A stretch of DNA of 64,000 bases from Planctomycetota bacterium (GTDB lineage Bacteria; Planctomycetota; Phycisphaerae; Phycisphaerales; UBA1924). A program made the position numbers and the translations under genes. Below the pieces are notes generated by a model. The model had not been told where the DNA came from. It searched no databases and worked only from the letters and a program-made list of their open reading frames with translations. The stretch spans positions 186,001 to 250,000 of the forward strand of contig JBCBSM010000001.1 of assembly GCA_039819165.1 (NCBI GenBank), in the 5' to 3' direction. Of the stretch, positions 46,010-55,033 are shown one piece after another; position 1 is the first letter of the stretch, and each line of letters begins with the position of its first letter.

Positions 46010-46654
46010 ATGGCCAAGAAGAAAGACAAGCAGGACGATCCCGCGGTGCAGGAGGCCGCCTCCCCCCGGAAGGAGCCGCCGCGTCTGCGGCAGCGCTACC
46101 TGACCGAGGCCCGTGCGGCGGTCACCAAGGAGTGCGGCGTCACCAACCCGATGGCGATGCCGGTGCTCGACCGCATCGTCATCAACGTCAACATGGGCCG
46201 CTTCCTCGATGGCGCCAAGCTGCCCCCCAACGTGCGGCAGACGGTGGTCGACACGCTGACGCAGATCACCGGTCAGAAGCCCGTGGTCGTCAAGGCCAAG
46301 AAGAGCGTGTCGAACTTCAAGGTCCGCGAGGGCATGGAGACGTCGGCCATGGTCACGCTCCGCCGCGAGCGGATGTGGGACTTCCTGGACCGCTTCGTCA
46401 ACCTGGCCACGCCCCGCATCAAGGACTTCCGGGGGCTCAACGAGAAGGCCTTCGACCGCGCGGGCAACTACTCGGTGGGCCTCAACGAGCAGGGCGTGTT
46501 CCCCGAGATCAACATGGCCGAGGTGAACTTCACCCACGGCATGAACATCAACTTCGTGTTCCGCAACTCGGACCGCGAGAAGAGCAGGGTGGTGCTCGAA
46601 TCGCTCGGCATGCCCTTCCGCAAGCCGGTGCAACCCAAGAAGAAGGCGGGCTGA
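46010..46654 (+). CDS. rplE: 50S ribosomal protein L5
   Basis: A 214-residue 5S rRNA-binding protein. The core has [60 protein letters not shown] and [20 protein letters not shown]. Compared with the usual 180 residues there is a Lys/Asp/Pro-rich N-terminal lead of about 25 residues ([17 protein letters not shown]). Confidence 0.95.
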   Translation: MAKKKDKQDDPAVQEAASPRKEPPRLRQRYLTEARAAVTKECGVTNPMAMPVLDRIVINVNMGRFLDGAKLPPNVRQTVVDTLTQITGQKPVVVKAKKSVSNFKVREGMETSAMVTLRRERMWDFLDRFVNLATPRIKDFRGLNEKAFDRAGNYSVGLNEQGVFPEINMAEVNFTHGMNINFVFRNSDREKSRVVLESLGMPFRKPVQPKKKAG

Positions 46655-46659
46655 TCGAG

Positions 46660-46845
46660 ATGGCGACCAAGGCGCAGATCGCAAAGAGCAGGCGCGAGCC
46701 GAAGTTCTCGACGCGAAAGGTGAGGCGGTGCGAGCTGACCGGCCGCCCCCGCGGCGTGTACCGCAAGTTCCGCATCAGCCGCATCATGCTGCGGAAGCTC
46801 GCCCACGAGGGCAAGATCCCGGGCATGCGGAAGTCCAGCTGGTAG
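46660..46845 (+). CDS. rpsN: 30S ribosomal protein S14, short zinc-free form
   Basis: A 61-residue S14 of the short (type Z) length, ending [11 protein letters not shown] as the zinc form does. The four zinc cysteines of that form are not kept: Cys 24 remains, but the other positions read Thr 27, Ser 40 and Met 43 (RRCELTGRP and [11 protein letters not shown]). It should assemble without zinc. It sits in the normal spc position between L5 and S8, so it is the main S14 gene here rather than a zinc-starvation spare. Confidence 0.93.
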   Translation: MATKAQIAKSRREPKFSTRKVRRCELTGRPRGVYRKFRISRIMLRKLAHEGKIPGMRKSSW

Positions 46846-46886
46846 TGCGAGCGGTTTCGGTTCGAGCGGTTAGGTAAGGAGCCACG

Positions 46887-47285
46887 ATGTCGGTCAACGA
46901 CCCCATCTCGGACATGCTCACGCGGGTGCGCAACGCCCTGCGGAACCGCGCCAAGCGGGTGGACTGCCTCAACAGCAAGGTCTGCCGCGGCGTGGCCCAG
47001 GTGCTGCAGGACGAGGGCTACGTGGAGGGCTACGAGGTCGTCGAGGACGGCCGACAGGGCCTCATCCGCGTCAAGCTGCGGTACGGGTCCGCGGGCGAGC
47101 CCATGATCGCCTCGCTCGAGCGAGTCAGCAAGCCCGGCCGCCGGGTGTACAGCGGCGTCGACGAGTTGCCTCGCCCGCTGCAGGGCATGGGCATCGCCGT
47201 CGTCTCCACTAGCCACGGCGTGATGAGCGACCGCAAGTGCCGCGAGCGGCGCGTCGGCGGCGAGCTCCTCGCGGTCATCCAATAA
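46887..47285 (+). CDS. rpsH: 30S ribosomal protein S8
   Basis: A 132-residue 16S central-domain binder that in E. coli represses the spc operon. It has DPISDMLTRVRNALRNRAKR, VEGYEVVEDGRQGLIRVKLR, RVSKPGRRVYSGVDELPR and the C-terminal VVSTSHGVMSDRKCRERRVG with the rRNA-binding Ser/Thr. AGGAG precedes the ATG by 6 bases. Confidence 0.96.
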   Translation: MSVNDPISDMLTRVRNALRNRAKRVDCLNSKVCRGVAQVLQDEGYVEGYEVVEDGRQGLIRVKLRYGSAGEPMIASLERVSKPGRRVYSGVDELPRPLQGMGIAVVSTSHGVMSDRKCRERRVGGELLAVIQ

Positions 47286-47311
47286 GGGCAGGCAAGGGAA
47301 GGACCAGAGCC

Positions 47312-47863
47312 ATGTCTCGCATCGGCAAGCAACCAGTCGCGGTGCCCGGCGGCGTCAAGGTCGCGGTGAGCGGCCAGACCATCACCCTCGAGGGGGCCAA
47401 GGGCACCCTTACGCACGAGGCCCACCCGCTGGTGAGCGTCGCGTGGGACGAGGGCGCCAAGACGCTCAGCTTCTCGGTGCCCGAGGGCATGGAGGGCCAG
47501 CGCGAGGCCAAGAGCCTCTGGGGCACCACGCGGTCGATCGTGAGCAACCACATCGTCGGCGTCACCAAGGGCTACCAGAAGATCCTCGACGTCCAGGGCG
47601 TGGGCTACACCGCCGCGGTGGAGGGCAACCGCCTGAAGCTCGTCGTCGGCTTCGCCAACCCGGTCTTCAAGACGATCCCCCAGGGCGTCGAGGTCAACGT
47701 CGAGAAGCAGGCGATCACGGTCACGGGCTACGACAAGCAGGCCGTCGGCCAGTTCGCCGCCGAGGTCCGCGCGGTCCGCAAGCCCGAGCCGTACAACGGC
47801 AAGGGCATCAAGTACCGCGACGAGCAGATCATCCGCAAGGAGGGCAAGACCGCCGCCGGCTGA
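47312..47863 (+). CDS. rplF: 50S ribosomal protein L6
   Basis: A 183-residue two-domain protein by the factor-binding site. It has [59 protein letters not shown] and [20 protein letters not shown]. Length and motif order match the family. AAGGGAAGG lies upstream. Confidence 0.96.
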   Translation: MSRIGKQPVAVPGGVKVAVSGQTITLEGAKGTLTHEAHPLVSVAWDEGAKTLSFSVPEGMEGQREAKSLWGTTRSIVSNHIVGVTKGYQKILDVQGVGYTAAVEGNRLKLVVGFANPVFKTIPQGVEVNVEKQAITVTGYDKQAVGQFAAEVRAVRKPEPYNGKGIKYRDEQIIRKEGKTAAG

Positions 47864-47921
47864 TCGCCGGCTCCGGTCGGCCCGGGCGTTGCTCCGGGAC
47901 CGCAGCATCGAGGGACACCCG

Positions 47922-48284
47922 ATGGACAGGCAGAAGGCCAAGCAAACCAGGCGGACCCGCCGACGCATCGGCATCCGCAAGCGCGTCGCCGGCACGGCGG
48001 ACATCCCCCGGCTGTGCGTGTACCGCTCGCTGCGGCACACCTACGCCCAGGTCGTCGACGATCTGCAGGGCGTTACGCTCGCGTCCGCCTCGACGATGGA
48101 CAAGGGCTTCTCGGCCGAGGCCACCGGCAACGTCGACGCCGCCAAGGCCGTGGGCTCGCTCATCGCCGAGCGGGCCAAGGCCAAGGGCGTCGAGAAGGTG
48201 GTCTTCGATCGTGGGGGCTTCCGCTACCACGGCCGCGTGCAGGCGCTGGCCGACGCCGCACGAGAGGGCGGCCTGAAGTTCTGA
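47922..48284 (+). CDS. rplR: 50S ribosomal protein L18
   Basis: A 120-residue 5S rRNA-binding protein. It has [60 protein letters not shown] and [20 protein letters not shown] with the typical LKF end. Standard length. Confidence 0.96.
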   Translation: MDRQKAKQTRRTRRRIGIRKRVAGTADIPRLCVYRSLRHTYAQVVDDLQGVTLASASTMDKGFSAEATGNVDAAKAVGSLIAERAKAKGVEKVVFDRGGFRYHGRVQALADAAREGGLKF

Positions 48285-48342
48285 TGCCCCCCGCACCCGG
48301 CCCCGCACCGCGACGCCGCACGATTCGCACGAAGGACGCACC

Positions 48343-48960
48343 ATGCCCGAGATGATCGACGAAGCCGGACAGATCGAGTCCACGACGGTCAACATCTACC
48401 GCACCGCCGCCACCGTGAAGGGCGGCCGCCGATTCAGCTTCGGCGCGCTGGTGGTGGTGGGAGATCGCCGAGGCAAGGTCGGCTACGGCTATGCCAAGAG
48501 CAAGGAAGTGCCCCAGGCCATCGAGAAGGCCCAGCGGCAGGCCCGCCGCCAGATGGTCAGCGTGAAGCGTCTGGGCACCACCGTGCCCCACGAGATCGAG
48601 GCGACCTACTCGGCCTCCAAGATCCGGCTGATGCCCGCCACGCCCGGCACCGGCATCGTCGCGGGCGCCACCGTCCGCGCCGTGCTCGAGATGGCCGGCT
48701 TTGCCGACTGCATCACCAAGAGCCTGGGCTCGGGCAACAAGCTCAACGTCGTCAAGGCGACCATCGACGGGCTCGCCAAGATGCGCACCATCGAAGAGGT
48801 CGCCGAGCGGCGGGGCGTCGACCTGGGCCAGTCGACCATCGCCCAGCGGATCGAGCGGGCCCGCGCCCTGACCGGTGCCGGCATCGCCACGCCCGACGCG
48901 GCACCCAAGGCGACCGGCGACGGCGAAGAGGGCGGCGACGCCTCGCCGACGGACAATTAG
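48343..48960 (+). CDS. rpsE: 30S ribosomal protein S5
   Basis: A 205-residue fidelity protein at the mRNA entry side. It has RTAATVKGGRRFSFGALVVV, GDRRGKVGYGYAKSKEVPQA, the ATPGTGIVAGATVRAVLEMA helix region and SLGSGNKLNVVKATIDGLAK. The C-terminal tail of about 30 residues is acidic and Gly-rich. The next gene is L15 directly: L30 (rpmD), usually between them, is absent. Confidence 0.96.
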   Translation: MPEMIDEAGQIESTTVNIYRTAATVKGGRRFSFGALVVVGDRRGKVGYGYAKSKEVPQAIEKAQRQARRQMVSVKRLGTTVPHEIEATYSASKIRLMPATPGTGIVAGATVRAVLEMAGFADCITKSLGSGNKLNVVKATIDGLAKMRTIEEVAERRGVDLGQSTIAQRIERARALTGAGIATPDAAPKATGDGEEGGDASPTDN

Positions 48961-49029
48961 CCAGGACACCCGCACGCCGCAGATTCGATTCCCGGAAGCC
49001 CGACTCGGAAGCCCCAGAGGATTGACGCC

Positions 49030-49611
49030 ATGATGATCCACGAGATCACCGCACAGGCCGGCCGCTACAAGAAGCGCAAGCGCATCGGCCGCGGACCTGG
49101 CAGCGGTGGCAAGCGTGCCGGCCGCGGCCAGAAGGGCGCCGGCAGCCGCCGTGGCTATTCCAAGCGGCACCAGGACGAGGGCGGCCAGATGCCCCTGTTC
49201 CGCACGATGCCCAAGTTCGGCTTCACGAACGCCAAGTTCAAGACGCTGTTCTGGATCGTGAACATCAAGGACATCGTCGAGCACGAATCCTTCGCCAAGG
49301 GCGGCGTGGTTTCCCCCGACACGCTCATCGAGGCCGGCCTGATCCGCGACACCAGCCGCGACGTCAAGATCCTGGGCAACCCCCCGGAGGGTGGACTGTC
49401 GGTCAAGCTCGAAGTCACCGTCAGCCGCGTCAGTGGGCCGGCCCGTGCGATGATCACCGACGCGGGCGGCTCTGTGACCGAGACCGGCACCCGCCGCGAT
49501 CGCGTCCGCGGCATCGACCGCAACAGCGACGACAAGACCCCGAAGAACCTGACCAAGAAGCTCCGCCGGCCTAATCTCGAGAGGCGGCAGGCGGCCAAGG
49601 CCAAGAAGTAA
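49030..49611 (+). CDS. rplO: 50S ribosomal protein L15
   Basis: A 193-residue late-assembly protein. It has the Arg/Gly-rich start RIGRGPGSGGKRAGRGQKGA, MPLFRTMPKFGFTN and the C-terminal SVKLEVTVSRVSGPARAMIT. It is about 45 residues longer than usual through a basic C-terminal extension (TKKLRRPNLERRQAAKAKK). GAGGA precedes two adjacent ATGs; the first is annotated. Confidence 0.95.
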   Translation: MMIHEITAQAGRYKKRKRIGRGPGSGGKRAGRGQKGAGSRRGYSKRHQDEGGQMPLFRTMPKFGFTNAKFKTLFWIVNIKDIVEHESFAKGGVVSPDTLIEAGLIRDTSRDVKILGNPPEGGLSVKLEVTVSRVSGPARAMITDAGGSVTETGTRRDRVRGIDRNSDDKTPKNLTKKLRRPNLERRQAAKAKK

Positions 49612-49680
49612 CCGAGCGGGCCGCCGAGCCCGCCGGCCCCGCGGCGGCACGCGGGCGGCCCCGCCGGCGACGGAGCGTCG

Positions 49681-51075
49681 ATGATCCAGGCCCTGTTCAA
49701 CGTCTTCCGCATCCCCGAGCTGCGCAACAAGGTGCTCTTCACCCTGGGCATGCTCGCGGTCTATCGCATCGGCTTCTGGATCCCGCTGCCCGGCGTCGAC
49801 CAGCAGCAGCTGGTCACCTACTTCGAGACCCAGCAGGAGTCCGGGGGCGCCCTCAGCCGCCTGACCGACTACATGTCGGTCTTCAGCGGCGGATCGCTCT
49901 CGCAGTCGACCATCTTCGGACTGGGCATCATGCCCTACATCTCGGCGGCCATCATCTTCCAGCTGCTGGGGTCGGTCATCCCCCGCCTCAAGGCCCTCCG
50001 CGACGAGGGGCCCACGGGCTTCCAGAAGATCCAGGAGTGGACGCGGTACACCACCGTCGGGCTGTGCATCGTGCAGGCCATCGGCTGGCTGTACTTCATC
50101 ACCAGTCCGGGCAACAACCTGGTCTACGCCGAGTGGCGCTCCAACCCGCTGTGGTGGACGATGGCCGTCACGGCCCTGACCGCCGGCACCGTCTTCCTGA
50201 TGTGGCTGGGCGAGCAGATCGATCGCTTCGGCATCGGCAACGGCATGTCCATGATCATCATGGCCGGCATCCTCGCGGGCATGCCCAACGCCGTGGTCTG
50301 GGTGTACGACAACTTCGATCCCACGCAGCCCGACAAGCTCAACTGGCTGAGCATCATCCTGCTGCTGGGCGGGTTCGTCGTCGTCGTGGCGGGCTCGGTG
50401 CTCATGACCGTGGCCCAGCGGCGGATCCCCATCCAGCAGGCCAAGCACACCCGCGGCCGACGCACCTTCGGCGGCCAGCGGAGCTACCTCCCGCTCAGGG
50501 TCAACCATGGCGGCGTGATGCCCATCATCTTCGCCAGCTCGCTGATGATCTTCCCGTCGGTCATCTTCCAGGGCTTCAGCGACGCCACCCGCGAGACGGG
50601 CGGCATCTTCCACGGCATCGCCAACTGGTTCAGCTCGGCCTTCCAGTACGGCCAGTTCCCCTACGTCATGGTCTTCGTGGTCATGACCTACTTCTTCAGC
50701 TACTTCTGGATCACCGTGCAGTTCAATCCAGAGGAAATCAGCAAGCAGATGCGCGACAACGGCTCGTTCATCCCGGGCCTGCGTCCCGGTCCGCGAACGG
50801 CCGAATACCTCGAGACCGTGATGGAGCGGCTGACCTACGTCGGCGGCGCGTTCCTGGCGGTCATCGCCGTGCTGCCGATGCTGGTCAGCAACGCCATGGG
50901 CATCCCCTTCTTCGTGACGCAGTTCCTGGGCGGCACCGGCCTGCTGATCGTGGTCGCCGTCATCCTGGATTTCGTCCAGCGGATCGAGGCCAACCTGCTC
51001 ATGCGCAACTACGCGGGGTTCCTGGGCGGCGAGGACGGCGCCGGCAAGGGCCCGAGGCTCCGCGGACCGAGGTGA
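49681..51075 (+). CDS. secY: Protein translocase channel subunit SecY
   Basis: A 464-residue inner-membrane channel with ten predicted helices. It has YRIGFWIPLPGVDQQQL, the plug-region SVFSGGSLSQSTIFGLGIMP, YISAAIIFQLLGSVIPRLKA, the cytoplasmic loop TRGRRTFGGQRSYLPLRVNH and RPGPRTAEYLETVMERLTYV. A Gln- and Glu-rich stretch follows the first helix. adk, the usual next gene, is missing; the stop overlaps the map start (GTGA). Confidence 0.96.
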   Translation: MIQALFNVFRIPELRNKVLFTLGMLAVYRIGFWIPLPGVDQQQLVTYFETQQESGGALSRLTDYMSVFSGGSLSQSTIFGLGIMPYISAAIIFQLLGSVIPRLKALRDEGPTGFQKIQEWTRYTTVGLCIVQAIGWLYFITSPGNNLVYAEWRSNPLWWTMAVTALTAGTVFLMWLGEQIDRFGIGNGMSMIIMAGILAGMPNAVVWVYDNFDPTQPDKLNWLSIILLLGGFVVVVAGSVLMTVAQRRIPIQQAKHTRGRRTFGGQRSYLPLRVNHGGVMPIIFASSLMIFPSVIFQGFSDATRETGGIFHGIANWFSSAFQYGQFPYVMVFVVMTYFFSYFWITVQFNPEEISKQMRDNGSFIPGLRPGPRTAEYLETVMERLTYVGGAFLAVIAVLPMLVSNAMGIPFFVTQFLGGTGLLIVVAVILDFVQRIEANLLMRNYAGFLGGEDGAGKGPRLRGPR

Positions 51076-51884
51076 GCCCGGCCCGGGGATCCCGGCTGCG
51101 CGGCCCGCAGCTCTATTCGCCGGAGGACATCGAGTGCCTCGATCGCGTCGCCCGCCGCGCACGATCGGGGCTGTCGGCATTGCTCGAGCTGTGCAGGCCC
51201 GGAACGACGCCCGCATCCATCGCGGAGGCCTGCGCCAAGAACACGCGTCTCGCCCACGAGCGGACCCCGATGATGGGCATATCCAATCGCAAGGGCGAGG
51301 TCTTCGGCGAGCCCTGCGCGATCAGCGTCGATGACGCAGTCGCCCACGCCCGGTCCCATCGACGAAGCCTCCGACGCGGCCAGCTCGTGTCGGTCGACCT
51401 CATGCTCTCCGTCGGGGGCTGGTGCGCGGACGTGGCCGACACCGTCGTCGTTGGTGGTGTCGGACATCCGCTGCTCGAGGCCCTGGATGGCGTGTGGGAG
51501 GCCGGCCTCGCAGCGATGGCGCCGGGCCGGGACTGGGCCGAGGTGGCCCGGGCGATGGCGGACGCCGCGGAGTCCTCGGGCGTCCGGCTGGTGCGGGGGC
51601 TGGCGGGCCACGGCATCGGCCGGGCCTGCCACGAACTGCCCGTGCTGCCGCTGACGCCCGGGGACGCCGATCCGCCGATTGCGCTGCGGCCCGGGATGGT
51701 CCTGACGCTGGAGCCGGCCGTCACCACCGGCTCGGGGGAGATCGTGGAGGCCGGTGATGGGTGGGCGCTCCGGACGGCCGACGGGCATCCGGCCGCCGTC
51801 CGCGAGCGGATGGTGGCCGTCGGGGTGGGCCGCGTGCGGGTTCTGGGGGGCTCTGATGGTGACTCGGCGTCGGGTCTGGGGTAG
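51072..51884 (+). CDS. map: Methionine aminopeptidase, type I
   Basis: A 270-residue enzyme removing the initiator Met from new proteins. Metal and catalytic residues expected in the M24 family are visible: His in DDAVAHA, Asp in LVSVDLML, Asp in WCADVADTV, His in [14 protein letters not shown] and Glu in LTLEPAVT and RERMVAV. The His of the usual YEHT near the end is Arg here. The GTG start overlaps the secY stop. It runs into the promoter of the next unit. Confidence 0.9.
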   Translation: MSPARGSRLRGPQLYSPEDIECLDRVARRARSGLSALLELCRPGTTPASIAEACAKNTRLAHERTPMMGISNRKGEVFGEPCAISVDDAVAHARSHRRSLRRGQLVSVDLMLSVGGWCADVADTVVVGGVGHPLLEALDGVWEAGLAAMAPGRDWAEVARAMADAAESSGVRLVRGLAGHGIGRACHELPVLPLTPGDADPPIALRPGMVLTLEPAVTTGSGEIVEAGDGWALRTADGHPAAVRERMVAVGVGRVRVLGGSDGDSASGLG

Positions 51885-51887
51885 AAT
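51859..51887 (+). promoter_or_regulatory. Promoter of the L36-S13-S11 unit
   Basis: GTGACT (51859-51864) and TAGAAT (51882-51887) are separated by exactly 17 bases, at the end of map. A transcript would have a leader of about 65 bases before rpmJ. This would let the alpha-type genes be expressed apart from the S10-spc transcript. Confidence 0.55.
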
Positions 51888-51958
51888 CTCTTTCGCAGCC
51901 GACGGGTCGTCGTCTGCGGCAGGTATGTCGGAGCGCTCGGTTCCAGGGGTGGTGTGCG

Positions 51959-52075
51959 ATGAAGGTCAAGGCGAGCGTCAAGCGGCGATCGAAGGACTGC
52001 CAGGTCGTTCGTCGGCGTGGCCGGGTGTACATCATCAACAAGAAGAACCCCCGCTTCAAGCAGCGCCAGGGCTGA
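51959..52075 (+). CDS. rpmJ: 50S ribosomal protein L36, zinc-free form
   Basis: A 38-residue protein, easily missed for its size. It reads [20 protein letters not shown] and ends [12 protein letters not shown], full-length L36. Of the four zinc ligands (three Cys, one His) only Cys 14 is kept, so this is the C-minus form. No infA lies before it. It sits in its normal place ahead of rpsM, with rpsM 54 bases downstream. Confidence 0.94.
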   Translation: MKVKASVKRRSKDCQVVRRRGRVYIINKKNPRFKQRQG

Positions 52076-52129
52076 GGGCCCGGCCCGAGGGCCGATCGGT
52101 CTGAACTCGGTCTGAACGAGGAGCATCGC

Positions 52130-52507
52130 GTGCCGCGTATCGCAGGTGTCGACATCCCGGATCGCAAGAAGATCTACTACGCGTTGCAGTACGTGCACGG
52201 TATTGGCCCGAAGTTCGCGGCCGACATCCTGGCCGAGGCCCAGATCGAGCCGAGCCGCAAGGCCAACGACCTGACCGAGCAGGAGGTCGCCCAGATCGGC
52301 GCGATCATCGACAACGGCTACCGCGTCGAGGGTGCGCTGCGTCGCCAGGTCGGCGAGAACATCCAGCGGATGAAGGACATCCGCTGCTACCGCGGCGAGC
52401 GGCACCGCCGGGGCCTGCCCGCCCACGGCCAGCGCACCCGCTGCAACGCCCGCACGCGGAAGGGCCGCAAGAAGACCGTGGCCGGCAAGAAGGGCGTCAA
52501 GGGCTGA
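52130..52507 (+). CDS. rpsM: 30S ribosomal protein S13
   Basis: A 125-residue head protein touching the P-site tRNA and L5. It has PRIAGVDIPDRKKIYYALQY, VHGIGPKFAADIL, the RQVGENIQRMKDIRCYRGER helix region and RGLPAHGQRTRCNARTRKG. The GTG start has GAGGAG 7 bases upstream. Confidence 0.96.
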   Translation: MPRIAGVDIPDRKKIYYALQYVHGIGPKFAADILAEAQIEPSRKANDLTEQEVAQIGAIIDNGYRVEGALRRQVGENIQRMKDIRCYRGERHRRGLPAHGQRTRCNARTRKGRKKTVAGKKGVKG

Positions 52508-52560
52508 TCGAGTTCGTGCCGCCGCGGTGATCGCGTCGGCGTGTGCCTTGGAGGGCATCC

Positions 52561-52938
52561 GTGGCGAAGAAGACCAAGAAGGTCCGCAGGAACGTCGTGC
52601 GTGGCATCATCCACGTCAAGGCGACCAGCAACAACACGATGATCACCATCACCGACGCCAACGGCGAGACGCTGGCGTGGGATAGCGCGGGCACCATCGG
52701 CTTCAAGGGCGCCCGCAAGGCCACGCCCTTCGCCGCCACCCGCGCCGGCGAGAGCGTGGGCCACAAGGTCCGCAAGATGGGCATGAGCGAGGCCGAGGTC
52801 CGCATCCGCGGCACCGGCGGCGGCCGCGAGGCCGCGGTCAACGGCGTCGTCTCCACCGGCATCCGCGTGACGGCCGTCGAGGACCACACGCCCGTGCCCC
52901 ACAACGGCTGCCGACCCCGCAAGAAGCGGCGCGTCTAG
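52561..52938 (+). CDS. rpsK: 30S ribosomal protein S11
   Basis: A 125-residue platform protein near the mRNA exit. It has GIIHVKATSNNTMITITDAN, GFKGARKATPFAATRA, the GTGGGREAAVNGVVSTGIRV segment and the end HNGCRPRKKRRV. The GTG start follows GGAGG. S4 (rpsD), which usually follows, is not in this locus. Confidence 0.96.
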   Translation: MAKKTKKVRRNVVRGIIHVKATSNNTMITITDANGETLAWDSAGTIGFKGARKATPFAATRAGESVGHKVRKMGMSEAEVRIRGTGGGREAAVNGVVSTGIRVTAVEDHTPVPHNGCRPRKKRRV

Positions 52939-52957
52939 CTACCGATTCGGTCACTCG

Positions 52958-52987
52958 CCGCGGCCGATCCCGAGGATCCAGCCGCGG
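52958..52987 (+). promoter_or_regulatory. Stable hairpin in the rpsK-rpoA gap
   Basis: Seven-base arms CCGCGGC (52958-52964) and GCCGCGG (52981-52987) enclose a second stem GATCC/GGATC with a CGA loop. It has no T-run. It lies in a 172-base non-coding gap directly before rpoA and may tune rpoA expression or protect an mRNA end. Confidence 0.4.
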
Positions 52988-53110
52988 CCGGTTCGTGCAT
53001 CGTCGCCCGGAAAGAAGAAGCATCCGGCCATTCGCCAGCGGCGCCGGGTGGATTCGTGAGCCGGGCGATCGCTCATCCAAGGGCCTCCGCTGGCGATCGA
53101 GGTAAACACC

Positions 53111-54121
53111 ATGCGCGTTCGCTGGCGTGGCCTGGAACTCCCCACTCGTGTTGTCGCCGATGCCAAGACCAAGGCGCCCGACTTCGGCCGCTTCACGGTC
53201 GAGCCCTTCGAGCGTGGCTTCGGCACCACCATCGGCAACAGCCTCCGCCGCATCCTGCTGGGCTCCATCGAGGGCGCCGCGGTGACGGCCGTCAAGATCA
53301 AGGGTGCCGAGCACGAGTTCACGACGCTGTCGGGGGTGCTCGAGGACGTCACCGACATCGTGCTGAACGTCAAGAACCTCGTGCTGCGGCTCGAGGGCGA
53401 CGAGCCCCGCGTCATGCACCTGGCGGCGCAGGGCCCCGGCGAGGTGACGGCCGACCTGATCGAGGCTGACACCAACATCACCATCGTCAACAAGGACCTG
53501 GTGCTCGCGACGCTGACCAGCGAGATCGACTTCGAGATGGAACTGCACGTCGCCAAGGGCCGCGGCTACGTGCCGGCGACCGAGCACCTGTCCCGCCGCG
53601 ACGAGCAGGAGATCGGGCTGATCCCCGTCGACTCGATCTTCAGCCCCGTGCACCGCGTCCGGTACCACGTCGAGGACACCCGCGTGGGCCAGTTGACCAA
53701 CTACGACAAGCTGGGCATGGACATCTGGACCGACGGCACGGTGACGCCCGAGATGGCGCTCGTCGAGGCCGCCAAGATCCTCCGCAAGCACCTCAATCCC
53801 TTCGTGCAGTACTTCGAGCTGGGCGAGCAGCGCGTCAGCGAGGAGGCCGCGGCCGCCGCGGGCGTCGACGAGGAACTCATCCGCAAGCTCAACATGCCCC
53901 TCAGCGAGCTGGAGCTGTCCGTCCGGGCCAGCAACTGCCTGGAGACCGCCCGCATCGACACCGTCGGCCAGCTGGTGCTCCAGACCGAGCAGGACCTGCT
54001 CAAGCTCCGCTCCTTCGGCCGCACCAGCCTCCGCGAGGTCAAGAAGAAGCTCACCGATCTGGGCCTCGAGCTGGGCATGGAGCTGCCCGACGGCTACACC
54101 GCCGAGGTCGCGGCCACCTGA
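53111..54121 (+). CDS. rpoA: DNA-directed RNA polymerase alpha subunit
   Basis: A 336-residue subunit that dimerises to nucleate RNA polymerase. The N-terminal domain has GRFTVEPFERGFGTTIGNSL, RRILLGSIEGAAVTAVKIKG and VHRVRYHVEDTRVGQLTNYD. After a linker rich in Ala and Glu, the C-terminal domain has LSELELSVRASNCLETARID and LLKLRSFGRTSLREVKKKL, which bind UP elements and activators. GAGG is 10 bases before the ATG. Confidence 0.97.
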   Translation: MRVRWRGLELPTRVVADAKTKAPDFGRFTVEPFERGFGTTIGNSLRRILLGSIEGAAVTAVKIKGAEHEFTTLSGVLEDVTDIVLNVKNLVLRLEGDEPRVMHLAAQGPGEVTADLIEADTNITIVNKDLVLATLTSEIDFEMELHVAKGRGYVPATEHLSRRDEQEIGLIPVDSIFSPVHRVRYHVEDTRVGQLTNYDKLGMDIWTDGTVTPEMALVEAAKILRKHLNPFVQYFELGEQRVSEEAAAAAGVDEELIRKLNMPLSELELSVRASNCLETARIDTVGQLVLQTEQDLLKLRSFGRTSLREVKKKLTDLGLELGMELPDGYTAEVAAT

Positions 54122-54220
54122 CACGGCGGGCCCCGGGGTTCGCACGGGGCCTATCATCTCGGCCCGTCGCGTGGAGGCACGCCGCGGGCCCTAAACCACA
54201 CTCCGGAAGGGGTTTTGGCG

Positions 54221-54928
54221 ATGAGACACCGCAAGGCGGGCTTCAAGCTTGGTCGCACCCGCACGCACCGCACGGCGATGCTGCGGAACATGGCCGCCTC
54301 GCTCTTCGAGCACGGCCAGATCGTGACTAGCGTGCCCAAGGCCAAGGCGCTCCAGCCCTTCGTCGAAAAGATCATCACCAAGGCCAAGAAGGGCGACCTG
54401 CACAGCCGCCGCCAGGTCGTCGCCATGCTCGGTCGCGACCGCCGCGCCTTCGACTGGCTCTACGTCTCCAAGAACGCCGAGGAGGACGAGCGCAACCGCG
54501 TGCAGGATCTGCGGGAGCGGGCCGAGAAGTTCTTCGACGTGCCCGAGAGCGACCAGGTCGAGCGCAACCGCTACGGCGAGATCCGCAAGGCGCCGCGGCT
54601 CGTCCGCCACATCTTCGAGAACGTGGCGCCGCGCTTCGAGGATCGCCCGGGCGGCTACACCCGCATCATCCGCATCGGCTACCACCGGCTGGGCGACGCG
54701 ACCGAGATGTGCGTGATCCAGTTCGTCGGGGCCGAGGAGGGCCCGGAGATCGGCGGCAACCCCAGCCGCCGCCGCCGCCAGGCCGACAAGCGGGCCGCCT
54801 ACAACGCCCAGCTTCGCAAGGCCCGCGGCGGGGATGAGAGGGCCGCGGCCACCGTCGCCGAGGACGCTCCGGAGCCCACCGAGCCGGCGTCCGACGAGTC
54901 GAATTCGTCGGAAGAGAAGAGCGAGTAA
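54221..54928 (+). CDS. rplQ: 50S ribosomal protein L17, enlarged
   Basis: A 235-residue protein, about twice the E. coli length. It begins MRHRKAGFKLGRTRTHRTAM and LRNMAASLFEHGQIVTSVPK, then a charged helical insert of about 35-40 residues (roughly 85-122), then RPGGYTRIIRIGYHRLGDAT and a C-terminal Arg/Ala then Glu/Ser-rich tail of about 60 residues. GGAAGGGG precedes the ATG. It is the last gene of the ribosomal locus. Confidence 0.95.
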   Translation: MRHRKAGFKLGRTRTHRTAMLRNMAASLFEHGQIVTSVPKAKALQPFVEKIITKAKKGDLHSRRQVVAMLGRDRRAFDWLYVSKNAEEDERNRVQDLRERAEKFFDVPESDQVERNRYGEIRKAPRLVRHIFENVAPRFEDRPGGYTRIIRIGYHRLGDATEMCVIQFVGAEEGPEIGGNPSRRRRQADKRAAYNAQLRKARGGDERAAATVAEDAPEPTEPASDESNSSEEKSE

Positions 54929-54952
54929 GGCCAATCGCGATCGTGCAGACGT

Positions 54953-54976
54953 AGCCGCGGGTGACCGCGGCTTTTT
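54953..54976 (+). terminator. Intrinsic terminator ending the ribosomal protein locus
   Basis: Perfect 8-base arms AGCCGCGG (54953-54960) and CCGCGGCT (54965-54972) with loop GTGA are followed by a run of five T. It lies 25 bases after rplQ. Confidence 0.9.
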
Positions 54977-55022
54977 CATGCGCCGCGGAACCGCGTGGCC
55001 CGGAAGCACCGAGGATTGCCCC

Positions 55023-55028
55023 TACCCT
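55023..55028 (+). promoter_or_regulatory. -10-like box for leaderless pheS
   Basis: TACCCT ends 5 bases before the pheS ATG, and no Shine-Dalgarno is present. Transcription would begin at or next to the start codon. It directly follows the rplQ terminator, so pheS needs its own promoter here. Confidence 0.35.
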
Positions 55029-55033
55029 CGCCC

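Noticed and set aside
48160-51216. A 1018-codon open frame on the minus strand across S5, L15 and SecY
   Set aside because: It runs antisense to highly conserved ribosomal genes, and its protein is a run of Gly, Asp, Ala, His and Arg with no motif. It is a product of high GC at codon position 3.
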